NCBI GenBank assembly: GCA_019246375.1
Contig: JAFAQO010000634.1
Coordinates: 1 to 12,980 of the forward strand
Direction: 5' to 3'
DNA from: Mycobacterium sp.
GTDB taxonomy: Bacteria > Actinomycetota > Actinomycetes > Mycobacteriales > Mycobacteriaceae
DNA: 12,980 nucleotides
Made by a program: the position numbers and the translations under genes. The stretch's first letter is position 1; each line of letters starts with the position of its first letter. Positions 1 to 7,317 of the stretch are shown here, piece after piece. The notes beneath the pieces are model-generated. The model searched no databases. It was not told the origin of the DNA and saw nothing but the letters and a program-made list of their open reading frames with translations.

Positions 1-173
1 GTCGAAACCAGGGTGCCCGGTAGTCACCGCTGGATTCCTAACGCTTGCTAAAGATCCAGACCGTGCAGTATCTAAAGAAGGCGACCACGTCGCTGCGGGC
101 GCTGACCCGGCCGGAGCCGCCGGATTCCCACAGCTCACGGGGGCCTCGATTCGTTGACCGACGCGGGCGCTGA
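1..173 (+). pseudogene. Decayed fragment resembling a DUF4442 / hotdog-fold thioesterase, cut by the left window edge
   Basis: No intact gene is present, but two reading frames carry pieces that look like successive parts of one protein. Frame 1 reads ...PGSHRWIPNAC and stops at 49-51. The frame opened after a stop at 39-41 reads LKIQTVQYLKKATTSLRALTRP and ends at the TGA at 171-173. An order of RWIP followed by VQYLKKAT..LRA is reminiscent of DUF4442 (PaaI-like, hotdog) proteins, so a frameshift near 40-60 plus loss of the C-terminal half is the simplest reading. The family link is from memory of the motif, not from a search. The upstream part lies outside the window. The TGA abuts the esterase stop on the other strand, forming the palindrome TGACGTCA at 171-178. 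Confidence 0.35.
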
Positions 174-175
174 CG

Positions 176-1795
176 TCAGCGCTTGCCCTTGAGGCTCGCC
201 CAAAACGGGCATTGGTGCGACGCGCCGAAGCTGGGCATCACACCGGCGCCGTCGGGCCGCAATGACATCCATGGGCCTTTTGCTGGTTCGGGGCCGATAG
301 GCGGCCAGTCAGGCAGGCCCGCGACTTTGGGTTCGCCGGTGACCACGAATTGGCTCCAGTATCGAATCATTTGGTTGGAAAGTGCGCGCTGGGCGGGATT
401 CAGCGGTGGCGCGCCGCCAACGCCGAACAGGTAGCGCAGTTCCAATGAGTGACTGGCACCGACTGGAAACGGCGGGCGCCGCATCGGGTCGGGCGCCGGA
501 GCGTGAGGATCGTCGAATTCGTAGCCATAGACGCGTGCGCGCTGGCGCAGTGCGTCCGCCAGTCGATCAGCCACGCAACTGAACACGCCGTCGGTCACCG
601 CGGCGGAGTAGGCGAGCGATACGTCTTCGCCGTAGCGCTCAGGTGGATAGTGCGCCATGACAGCCTGGCCGTCGATACCGAAAATGTCCTTTAGCGCGCC
701 TGGATACTCGGCGGCCGTCATGTCGCGGCGCAAGTGCAGATACCGCAGCGCCGCGAACATGGTGAACTCGTCGTGGTTGGTGCCGATCAACACCGGAACC
801 CGGGCCGCATGGCCGGCGGCGGACGCCACGAGCGGGTCGGCGGGCAGCGCAGCTGTTCCGGTGACCGGCCCGGAGAGGGCGTCGGAGTCGCCGATCCACA
901 GGTACCACGGCGGGCGGGCCACCTTGGTGGCCGGCAGCGCACGCAAGCAGTCCGCGGCGGTGGCCGGGTCGGCGCACCCTACCGAGGCCGCGTAGTCCAA
1001 GCTGGAGTGCTGGGCGCTTGCCAGGTCGGCCTGCGACTGACATGGCCCGCTCTGAATGATCGCAGCACGAAACAAGCCCGTCGACCCGGGCGCCACCAAG
1101 TGGTCGCAGACCGACATGCCACCCGCGGATCCGCCGGCAATGGTCACCTTGGCCGGATCGCCGCCGAAGTCGGCGATGTTGTTATGCACCCAGCGCAGCG
1201 CGGCTTGCTGGTCGGCCAGTCCGTAATTGCCGACGTCTCCGCCCGTCCCAAGCGACGGGTGGGCCAGAAATCCGAGCGCGCCCAGCCGGTAGTTGATGGT
1301 GACGACGACGATGTGGCCCTGCGCCGCCAGCCACCGGGCGTTGTAGATATCGCCGCTGCCATTGACGAAGCCGCCGCCGTGGATCCATACCATCACCGGG
1401 CGCTTGTTGGCATTGGCCGCGACCGGGGGCGTCCACACGTTCAGGGTGAGGCAGTTCTCGCTGGTCGCCTTATGGCCGCGGTTTTCCTGCATGCACTGCG
1501 GACCGGGTTTACTGCCGTCCCGTAGTCCAGACCAGGCCGCAGCGGGCCGCGGCGGCTGCCAGCGCAGCGGCCCAACGGGTGGTGCCGCATACGGAATGCC
1601 CTGGAAGAGCCGGTAGTCCGCGGCGACCTGACCGCGTACCAGGCCCGTGGAAGTGCGCACGACACCAGCGTCGAGTGCGCCCGTATCACCCTCTCCCGGC
1701 GTTTGCCGGGTCGCGCCGCCGCCTCGGCCGCAGGCCGCGACCAACACCGCTGCCATGAGCAGCGCGACGGCTCCCAGCCCTCGGCGACGAAGCAT
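176..1795 (-). CDS. Type-B carboxylesterase, predicted secreted lipoprotein
   Basis: A serine hydrolase of the carboxylesterase/lipase type-B family, expected to cleave carboxylic esters outside the cytoplasmic membrane; the natural substrate is unknown. With the ATG at 1795 the protein has 539 residues. The N-terminus is a lipoprotein signal: RRR at 3-5, a hydrophobic stretch, then the lipobox VAAC with the lipidated Cys at about 22. The oxyanion-hole motif HGGGF begins at about residue 140. The nucleophile elbow GGSAGG puts the catalytic Ser at about 224. The acid is probably the Glu of GTNHDEF (about 344), and the base the His of GASHSLE (about 450). The length is normal for the family. 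The open frame continues to 2170, but that extension lies antisense in the P450 gene and would bury the signal peptide, so I reject it. A GTG at 1807 is an alternative start. The gene is divergent from the P450, 117 nt apart. Confidence 0.88.
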   Translation of the reverse strand: MLRRRGLGAVALLMAAVLVAACGRGGGATRQTPGEGDTGALDAGVVRTSTGLVRGQVAADYRLFQGIPYAAPPVGPLRWQPPRPAAAWSGLRDGSKPGPQCMQENRGHKATSENCLTLNVWTPPVAANANKRPVMVWIHGGGFVNGSGDIYNARWLAAQGHIVVVTINYRLGALGFLAHPSLGTGGDVGNYGLADQQAALRWVHNNIADFGGDPAKVTIAGGSAGGMSVCDHLVAPGSTGLFRAAIIQSGPCQSQADLASAQHSSLDYAASVGCADPATAADCLRALPATKVARPPWYLWIGDSDALSGPVTGTAALPADPLVASAAGHAARVPVLIGTNHDEFTMFAALRYLHLRRDMTAAEYPGALKDIFGIDGQAVMAHYPPERYGEDVSLAYSAAVTDGVFSCVADRLADALRQRARVYGYEFDDPHAPAPDPMRRPPFPVGASHSLELRYLFGVGGAPPLNPAQRALSNQMIRYWSQFVVTGEPKVAGLPDWPPIGPEPAKGPWMSLRPDGAGVMPSFGASHQCPFWASLKGKR

Positions 1796-1912
1796 TCTGA
1801 CCGGCACAAGCTCTGAGCCTAAGCGAACAGAGGTGCAGCGCATCGACGCAAACCGCTTCTGCCGCCGCCCCCGATCATCGAGACTGACATAGCTGACACA
1901 TCGAGGAGCCCA
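1796..1912. promoter_or_regulatory. Divergent intergenic region between the esterase and the P450
   Basis: This 117-nt gap must hold start signals for both divergent genes. On the plus strand GAGGAG at 1903-1908 lies 4 nt before the P450 ATG and is a convincing ribosome binding site. Just upstream, CATCGAG occurs at 1876-1882 and 1899-1905, and CTGACA at 1884-1889 and 1893-1898. These short direct repeats could be a regulator site but are too short to be convincing. I see no strong -35/-10 pair. Confidence 0.45.
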
Positions 1913-3163
1913 ATGAGCACACCGATCATTGACGAGGCCGCAAAGGTATTCGCCGACCCGGCGTCCTATACCGACGAGCCGCGGCTGCATGCGGCACTGA
2001 CCCATTTGCGCGCACATGCGCCGGTCTCGCACGTCGACTGCTCCCCGTACCGGCCGTTCTGGGCGATCACCAAGCACCCCGACATCATGGAGATCGAGCG
2101 GGCCAACAATCTGTGGATCAATGAGCCTCGACCGCTGCTGGCGACCGCGGCGGCCGAGGACTTCGCGCAAGCCCGATTAGACGCGCACATGGCGCTGCGC
2201 ACACTCATCCACATGGATGATCCGCAGCACCGGGTGGTGCGGGCAATCGGCGCGGACTGGTTTCGGCCCAAGGCGATGCGGGCTCTCAAAGTGCGGGTCG
2301 ACGAACTGGCGAAGAGCTACGTCGACAAGATGATGGCAGCGGGCACGGAGTGCGACTTCGTGCAAGAGGTCGCGGTGAATTACCCGCTGTACGTGATCAT
2401 GTCCCTGCTGGGCCTGCCGGAATCCGACTTTCCGCGCATGCTCAGGCTCACCCAGGAACTCTTCGGTGGCGACGATGATGAGTTCAAGCGGGGCACCACA
2501 CCGCAGGAACAGCTGGAGGTACTGCTCGACTTCTTCGGCTACTTCAACGCACTGACGACCTCGCGGCGGGAGCGCCCCACCGAAGACTTGGCGTCGGCGA
2601 TCGCCAACGCCCGTATCGACGGCGAACCGCTGTCGGATATCGAAACTGCGTCGTACTACGTGATCATCGCCACCGCGGGTCATGACACCACCAGCGCGAC
2701 GATCGCCGGCGGGCTGCAGGCGCTGGTCGAAAACCCCGACCAGCTCGAGCGGTTGCAAAAAAACCTTGATCTGATGCCGCTGGCGACCGAAGAAATGATC
2801 CGTTGGGTTACCCCGGTCAAGGAATTCATGCGCACCGCTACCGAGGACACCACGGTCCGCGGTGTTCGGATCGCCAAGGGTGAGTCGGTGTACCTGTCCT
2901 ACGTGTCCGGCAATCGCGACGAGGAGGTGTTTCGCGATCCGTTTCGCTTCGACGTCGGTCGAGATCCGAACAAGCACCTGGCGTTCGGTTTCGGCGTCCA
3001 TTTCTGTCTGGGCGCCGCACTGGCCCGCATGGAGGTGAACAGCTTCTTCACCGAACTGCTGCCGCGACTGAAATCGATTGAACTGAACGGAGAGCCGGAG
3101 CTGATCGCCACCGTATTCGTGGGAGGGCTCAAGCACCTGCCGATTCGGTATTCGCTGCGCTGA
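1913..3163 (+). CDS. Cytochrome P450 monooxygenase
   Basis: A soluble bacterial P450 of 416 residues, a typical length for class-I enzymes fed electrons by a ferredoxin and a ferredoxin reductase. All hallmarks are present. The I-helix oxygen-activation motif is AGHDTT at 255-260. The K-helix ExxR is E294-R297. The heme-binding loop FGFGVHFCLG at about 358-367 puts the thiolate Cys at 365. There is no signal peptide or membrane anchor. The start is fixed by GAGGAG 4 nt before the ATG. The substrate cannot be read from the sequence, and I do not assign a CYP family number. No ferredoxin gene lies beside it; the reductase at the right end of the window is about 9 kb away. A run of seven A residues (2757-2763) lies inside the gene, but the frame is intact across it. 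The 3' end overlaps the remnant of an opposing TetR gene by 35 nt. Confidence 0.95.
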   Translation: MSTPIIDEAAKVFADPASYTDEPRLHAALTHLRAHAPVSHVDCSPYRPFWAITKHPDIMEIERANNLWINEPRPLLATAAAEDFAQARLDAHMALRTLIHMDDPQHRVVRAIGADWFRPKAMRALKVRVDELAKSYVDKMMAAGTECDFVQEVAVNYPLYVIMSLLGLPESDFPRMLRLTQELFGGDDDEFKRGTTPQEQLEVLLDFFGYFNALTTSRRERPTEDLASAIANARIDGEPLSDIETASYYVIIATAGHDTTSATIAGGLQALVENPDQLERLQKNLDLMPLATEEMIRWVTPVKEFMRTATEDTTVRGVRIAKGESVYLSYVSGNRDEEVFRDPFRFDVGRDPNKHLAFGFGVHFCLGAALARMEVNSFFTELLPRLKSIELNGEPELIATVFVGGLKHLPIRYSLR

Positions 3164-3508
3164 TCTGCGTGTTCTCCACACGCTGCACATAAAGGAAGCC
3201 GTCGACGGCAGCGCGGGCACAGTCGCGGTAGTCGAAATTTGGCAAGGTGGACAGCCGTCCCAGCACCAGCGGGCCGATGAGCAGCGCGACGGCGCGGGCG
3301 CGGTCGATTTCACCAGTTCGGCTACCGCCGCTGCGCTGTCGAAAATGGCGTCGAACGGCGCTGCGTACTGCTGAGCGATCCGTTCCCGCAACGTGACGAT
3401 CGCAGCGCTGTCGGGGACATGGGCGGTGACGAGATTCCGGCATATTTTCAAATACCGCCCAGCGCCGGCCACGACATAGCGGTCAAGGCGGCAGCTGCGC
3501 GTGATGCG
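3129..3508 (-). pseudogene. Remnant of a TetR-family regulator, frameshifted and without its HTH domain
   Basis: Between the P450 and mftG the minus strand carries two frames that join into the ligand-binding part of a TetR-type regulator. The first (about 3508-3305) includes RYLKICRNLVTAHVPDS, TLRERIAQQYAAPFDAIFD and AVAELVKS. The second (about 3304-3129) continues with DRARAVALLIGPLVLGRLST and AAVDGFLYV, then a short tail to the TGA at 3129. The pattern PDS..ATLRERI..QYAAPFDAI followed by ARAVALLIGPL is typical of actinobacterial TetR C-terminal domains. The frame changes near 3305, consistent with one lost base. No helix-turn-helix is recognisable upstream, and mftG ends at 3561, so the N-terminal third is gone. 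The protein cannot bind DNA as it stands. A sequencing error could explain the frameshift but not the missing N-terminus. Confidence 0.6.
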
Positions 3509-3560
3509 CCGACTTACCCGACGACCGCAGCGACTACGCGGGACAGCAGCGTGGCCGACT

Positions 3561-5006
3561 TCACTTGAGGAACTGGGCGGCCCGGTGCGCGAGCATCACG
3601 ATCGTGGCGTGCGGGCCCCGGCTGGTGATCACGGGTAAAACCGAGCCGTCCACCACCCATAGCCCTTCGACATCGCGCACTCGACACCGGCAATCAACGA
3701 CGGCCCGGGCATCGCGGTCGGTACCCATCGGCGCGCTGCCACACAGGTGCTGCGACGTGGACCACACCGGTGAGCCGACATGGGTTGTGCTGGCGACCAC
3801 TTCCCGCGCCAATTCGCTGCCTCGGCGCAGGGCGGCCACGTCGTCGGGCTCGGTGTCGTAGCGATGCTCGATGCGCGGCGCCACTTGAGGATCAGCAGAT
3901 ACTAACGTAATCCGCCCACGTGCCCGCGGCTGCATCAGTGCCACGCCGATGTGCGGCCAATCCGGGTGACCGGCAGTACCATCTCCCACCATTGCGACGA
4001 AACCGCCGGTGTATGGTCGTATTTCGATGTCCTCGGCAGTGCTGAGCACGACCTCCAACACCGGTCGGCGTGCGGCCACTGCCCAGTTCGTCGGCAACAC
4101 CCATTCGGGGTGATCGCTGAAACTCATTCCGACCGGCAGTGGTGCCACGATGTCCACCCCGGCCGCACGCAGCATGGCCTCATCACCGACCCCGGAAAGC
4201 ATTAGCAGGTGGGCTGATTCAATTGCGCCGGCGCACAGGATGATTTGGTCGGCCGTCGCGGTGATAGGGCCGCCCGGGCCGATCGCGTCTACCCCGACAG
4301 CACGCGTGCCGGAAAAACGCACACGGACGGCCCGCGTCTGGGCCAGCAACGTCAGGTTGGGCCGATCGAGGGCCGGCATCAGATAACCCACGCCCGAACC
4401 GGTGCGCACACCGTCGACGATATTGAGCGGTACAGCGCCGACCCCGGAGGGCATTCCCGCCTGGAAGCCGACTTCGTTCAGGTCAACGATCCACGGGAAG
4501 CCCGCACGTTGGGCTGCTGTTACGAAGGATTTCGTTGCGCCCAGTAATTCGTGGGTACGACGAACCGTGATGGGGCCGCTGCTCCCATGCTCGGGGCCGT
4601 CGAAATCCAAATCTGTCTCGATAGCCCGAAAATGGCCGAGCACATCCGACCATGCCCAGCCGGGAACTTGGAGGGCGTCGAAGTCACGCGGCAATGCGCG
4701 GCAGAAGTAGCCGCCGTTGACCGCGCCGGAACCGCCGATGGTCGCCCCGCGCGTTAGCTGCATCTGGCGGGCCGGCCGCTCGGTGAGCTGGGTTTGGTAA
4801 CGCTGTACCAGTGGACTGGCAGCGCCGACCGGCAACTGCAACCCGTCGGTTGTCTGAGCCAGCAATGCCGGATCGCTGAGACCGGGACCCGCCTCCAGCA
4901 CGGTGACGACGCGGCCGGGATCAGCCGACATTTGCTCGGCGACAACTGATCCAGCGCTTCCCGCACCGACGATCAGCGCGTCGCTGTGCAGGACGGCTGT
5001 GGTCAA
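3561..5006 (-). CDS. mftG: MftG, GMC-family mycofactocinol dehydrogenase
   Basis: A glucose-methanol-choline (GMC) family FAD oxidoreductase. In mycobacteria MftG has been shown to reoxidise reduced mycofactocin and pass the electrons towards the respiratory chain, which supports growth on alcohols such as ethanol. The FAD Rossmann motif GAGSAG sits at residues 14-19. The GMC signature around GGSGAVNGG follows. Near the C-terminus are the SQHLCGSAPMG block (His at about 420) and GPHATIVMLA (His at about 466), the two expected active-site positions. I chose the TTG at 5006, which gives 481 residues and begins 8 nt after the mftF stop. An ATG at 5075 would add 23 residues and overlap mftF by 61 nt, with nothing conserved in the extension. 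It is the last gene of the operon. The remnant TetR gene follows on the same strand, and I see no clear terminator. Confidence 0.93.
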   Translation of the reverse strand: MTTAVLHSDALIVGAGSAGSVVAEQMSADPGRVVTVLEAGPGLSDPALLAQTTDGLQLPVGAASPLVQRYQTQLTERPARQMQLTRGATIGGSGAVNGGYFCRALPRDFDALQVPGWAWSDVLGHFRAIETDLDFDGPEHGSSGPITVRRTHELLGATKSFVTAAQRAGFPWIVDLNEVGFQAGMPSGVGAVPLNIVDGVRTGSGVGYLMPALDRPNLTLLAQTRAVRVRFSGTRAVGVDAIGPGGPITATADQIILCAGAIESAHLLMLSGVGDEAMLRAAGVDIVAPLPVGMSFSDHPEWVLPTNWAVAARRPVLEVVLSTAEDIEIRPYTGGFVAMVGDGTAGHPDWPHIGVALMQPRARGRITLVSADPQVAPRIEHRYDTEPDDVAALRRGSELAREVVASTTHVGSPVWSTSQHLCGSAPMGTDRDARAVVDCRCRVRDVEGLWVVDGSVLPVITSRGPHATIVMLAHRAAQFLK

Positions 5007-5014
5007 GACGGCCG

Positions 5015-6427
5015 TCAGGTCCGGATCTGCGGTTTGAGCGGGCAGAGGGTGCGCTCCCGCACCACGCCACTCCACAGACCGAGGCCATAGGCCAGATCGT
5101 CTAAGCGCTTAAGCAACAGATAGGTGAGTAGACCGATCGGTCTGGCATCAGCCTCGGTATCGCTCCTGCGGCTGACCCAGTCCACGACGCCGTCGACGAT
5201 TGCTGCGACGACCACGGCTCGGCGGCATTGACGTGAGACAATGGCGGCGACTACTGCTACAGGCCAGTAATGCCGACAAATTGCCGATGCCAATTGCAGT
5301 GCGGCTGACGACAGGCCGCGGCCAGCGACGACCACGACATCCGACAAGTGGGTGTCGGCGCCTTGCATGGCCCTGGCAATCCGGCGGCCCGTCACCGCCG
5401 CGGCGAACAGCGACGCCACATAGCCCAGGCACGAGCCGATGGCCATCAAGATCCACACCGCCAATCCCCAGCCGGTGATCACCAGCGGGGCGGTCTTGTC
5501 CGGGTGACGGACAGCCAGCGGAGCGGCGGAGCCGCCGTAAAACGCTCTGCGCGCAATCCAATCCCGCAGTTCCGTGCGGTGATCGTGGGCAACCAACGCG
5601 ATCGGCTCGTAGCGCAGCCGGGCACCGGCTTCGACGAGCCGCCAGCACAAGTCAACATCCTCGCCGGACCGCAGCGTCTCGTCGAACCCGCCGACCTCGC
5701 GCAGCGCCGAGGTGCGGCAGATGATCGCCGCGCTGGGTACATAAGACACCGTGCTGTAGGGGATGACCGGCGCCTCGCGCTGACCCAGGTCCAGCGATGA
5801 GTGGACCGCCTCATAACGAGCCACCAGATGGTCGCTTTGCGCCAGACCGACAATGCGCGGCGCGACCAGTGCGACCGTCGGGTCACAGAAGTGACCGAGC
5901 AGGGCTTCCAGCCAGCCTCGTCGCGGCACCACGTCGGAATCCATGAAAGCGACGAAGTCAGTACAACAGGCGACCAGTCCGGTATTGCGTGCCGCCGCAG
6001 GCCCCTTGCTTCCAGAATGGCGCAGCACTTCGATGTCGGGGTGCGCCGCGGTCAACTCGTCTCGTTCGACCGGGATGGCAGAGCCATCGTCGACGACGAT
6101 GATGCGTAGTCCGCGTAACGCGGTCACCAACCGCCTCAGACCACAAGGATTGTCCAGCACCGGAATCACCACGGTGACATCACGGTGTGATGGGCCGCCG
6201 GCCGGCCGGGGGTGAGCCACCGTCGCGTCCAGCAGAGTGCGGGCCAGCTCGGCGCTGACGGCGTCGTGGACCTTCAGGCGACCGTCGGAAAGCATGTCCT
6301 GGGCGGCTGGAGCTAACCGCAGCAGCCGGGTGGGGGACCCGCCGAGCAGGGTCGAGCCCTGGCCGAGCACGCGGACGCGCCGGTCGACCTGCACGGCGAA
6401 TCCATCGGGCAGTCGAGTCTGGCTCAT
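5015..6427 (-). CDS. mftF: MftF, mycofactocin glycosyltransferase
   Basis: A family-2 glycosyltransferase of 470 residues. MftF is known to build the beta-1,4-linked glucose chain on the mycofactocin core. Residues 1-80 form an N-terminal region of the kind seen in MftF proteins. The GT-A catalytic domain begins with DVTVVIPV at about 83. VVDDGS at 111-116 binds the nucleotide, the DxD-type metal site is MDSD at 162-165, and the acceptor-side acid is in GEDVDLCWR (E256-D257). The C-terminal part has hydrophobic segments at about 314-346 and 388-415, suggesting membrane association. The start ATG overlaps the mftE stop in an ATGA (6424-6427), so translation is probably coupled. mftG starts 8 nt downstream. 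Confidence 0.95.
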   Translation of the reverse strand: MSQTRLPDGFAVQVDRRVRVLGQGSTLLGGSPTRLLRLAPAAQDMLSDGRLKVHDAVSAELARTLLDATVAHPRPAGGPSHRDVTVVIPVLDNPCGLRRLVTALRGLRIIVVDDGSAIPVERDELTAAHPDIEVLRHSGSKGPAAARNTGLVACCTDFVAFMDSDVVPRRGWLEALLGHFCDPTVALVAPRIVGLAQSDHLVARYEAVHSSLDLGQREAPVIPYSTVSYVPSAAIICRTSALREVGGFDETLRSGEDVDLCWRLVEAGARLRYEPIALVAHDHRTELRDWIARRAFYGGSAAPLAVRHPDKTAPLVITGWGLAVWILMAIGSCLGYVASLFAAAVTGRRIARAMQGADTHLSDVVVVAGRGLSSAALQLASAICRHYWPVAVVAAIVSRQCRRAVVVAAIVDGVVDWVSRRSDTEADARPIGLLTYLLLKRLDDLAYGLGLWSGVVRERTLCPLKPQIRT

Positions 6428-7215
6428 ACCAGCATCCCGTCAGCTTCCGGCACCCAGCGCTGGATCCGCTGGATGCAGCCGGCAACCATCTCGGCAAAGA
6501 TCCGTTTTCCATCGGCCGCGGTCGCGGTGGTCGCGTCTCCGAGCACGCCTACGTCACTTACCGCCGCCACTCCCCCGCGACGCATCGACGGCATCAGCTC
6601 GGCCAACGGCGCGCCGTTACCGGCGCAGCACCGGTCGGTCCGCACGTCCGTTGGGGAAACATACAGCAGCACCGATGTTTCGGTGTGGCCGGCATGCGCG
6701 TCGGCACCCCGTACCGCACAAGCACACCATCCGACGTCACGGCCTTCGGATCGCAGTCGGCGCACCGCGCGGATCAACGCTGTGACGTTGCCACCATGGC
6801 CGTTGACGAAGACCAAGCGCTGCGCCCAGCAGCTGGCCGACCTGCCGTACTCCGTTAACACCATGGCCAGGGCCTCGGTGCCAATAGAGATCGTTCCGGC
6901 GAAACTCTGGTGCTCGCCGCTGTCGCCATACGCGATGGCCGGTGCCACCAGCCACTGGTGATCCCCTGCCGCCGCACCTAAGCGCTCGGCAACGGCGCCG
7001 GCGACTGCGGTGGCGATCCGGGTGTCGGTGTCCAATGGCAAGTGGGGGCCATGCTGTTCGGTGGATCCCACCGGGATAAGCAGTGTCGACGACACGCTTC
7101 GCAGCTGGCTCGACGTCGAGCCCCCGAGTCCGGCGAGGACAGCCACTCGCCGATGGTAAGACGAATCCGCCTGGCGCGCACCGATTGTTTCCAGCTCAAA
7201 ACGATTTTCTTTCAA
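6424..7215 (-). CDS. mftE: MftE, creatininase-family peptidase for mycofactocin maturation
   Basis: A creatininase-type metallo-amidohydrolase. MftE releases the MftC-modified C-terminal Val-Tyr dipeptide from the precursor, giving the heterocyclic intermediate AHDP. Counting from the TTG at 7215 (263 residues), the metal-binding pattern is complete: [14 protein letters not shown] supplies E53, H55 and D64, the core loop NGHGGN is at 138-143, and HAGHTE (174-179) supplies E179. The TTG start is supported by a GGAG ribosome binding site 8 nt upstream (7224-7227). The next in-frame start, a GTG at 7146, has no such site and would remove the SSYHRR segment that I expect to be conserved. A TTG start in a biosynthetic operon suggests limited translation. 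Unlike every other gene in the operon it does not abut its upstream neighbour: 102 nt separate it from mftD. It overlaps mftF by 4 nt. Confidence 0.93.
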   Translation of the reverse strand: MKENRFELETIGARQADSSYHRRVAVLAGLGGSTSSQLRSVSSTLLIPVGSTEQHGPHLPLDTDTRIATAVAGAVAERLGAAAGDHQWLVAPAIAYGDSGEHQSFAGTISIGTEALAMVLTEYGRSASCWAQRLVFVNGHGGNVTALIRAVRRLRSEGRDVGWCACAVRGADAHAGHTETSVLLYVSPTDVRTDRCCAGNGAPLAELMPSMRRGGVAAVSDVGVLGDATTATAADGKRIFAEMVAGCIQRIQRWVPEADGMLV

Positions 7216-7317
7216 AGCTTTTTCTCCGACGGGTCGCCATCGGTCACGTCAGCCACGGCTGCCACGTCAGTATCAGAATCCCGCTGCCATTGGTGCCAAG
7301 CCGGCGGCTTGCCTCCC
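7216..7317 (-). promoter_or_regulatory. mftD-mftE intergenic spacer with a stem-loop and a possible internal promoter
   Basis: This is the only substantial gap in the mftA-G run. Starting 6 nt past the mftD stop, CAAGCC / GGCTTG form a perfect 6-bp stem with a 3-nt loop (7297-7311). There is no U-tract after it, so it is either an attenuator or RNA-processing structure, or a weak mycobacterial-style terminator. On the same strand TTGGCA (7294-7299) and GATACT (7269-7274) resemble -35 and -10 boxes, but the 19-nt spacer is long. A 14-codon Arg/Lys-rich frame (7240-7196) has an ATG but no ribosome binding site, and runs out of frame into the start of mftE. The function is inferred only. Confidence 0.35.

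Noticed and set aside
734..1525. 263-codon plus-strand frame opposite the esterase
   Set aside because: Low-complexity Arg/Gly/Ala product with no motif, no ribosome binding site and complete overlap with a well-supported gene.
1796..2170. N-terminal extension of the esterase frame to 664 residues
   Set aside because: It runs antisense through the P450 start and would place a clear lipoprotein signal peptide in the middle of the protein.
2757..2763. Run of seven A residues in the P450 gene as a programmed slippage site
   Set aside because: The zero frame is intact with all motifs on both sides; nothing suggests a second product.
2177..3472. Long minus-strand open frame of 431 codons opposite the P450
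   Set aside because: Below about 3305 it is a GC-rich shadow of the P450 gene with no domain; only its first part is the TetR remnant.
7196..7240. 14-codon Arg/Lys-rich leader peptide before mftE
   Set aside because: No ribosome binding site and no regulatory codon pattern; kept only as a remark in the spacer entry.
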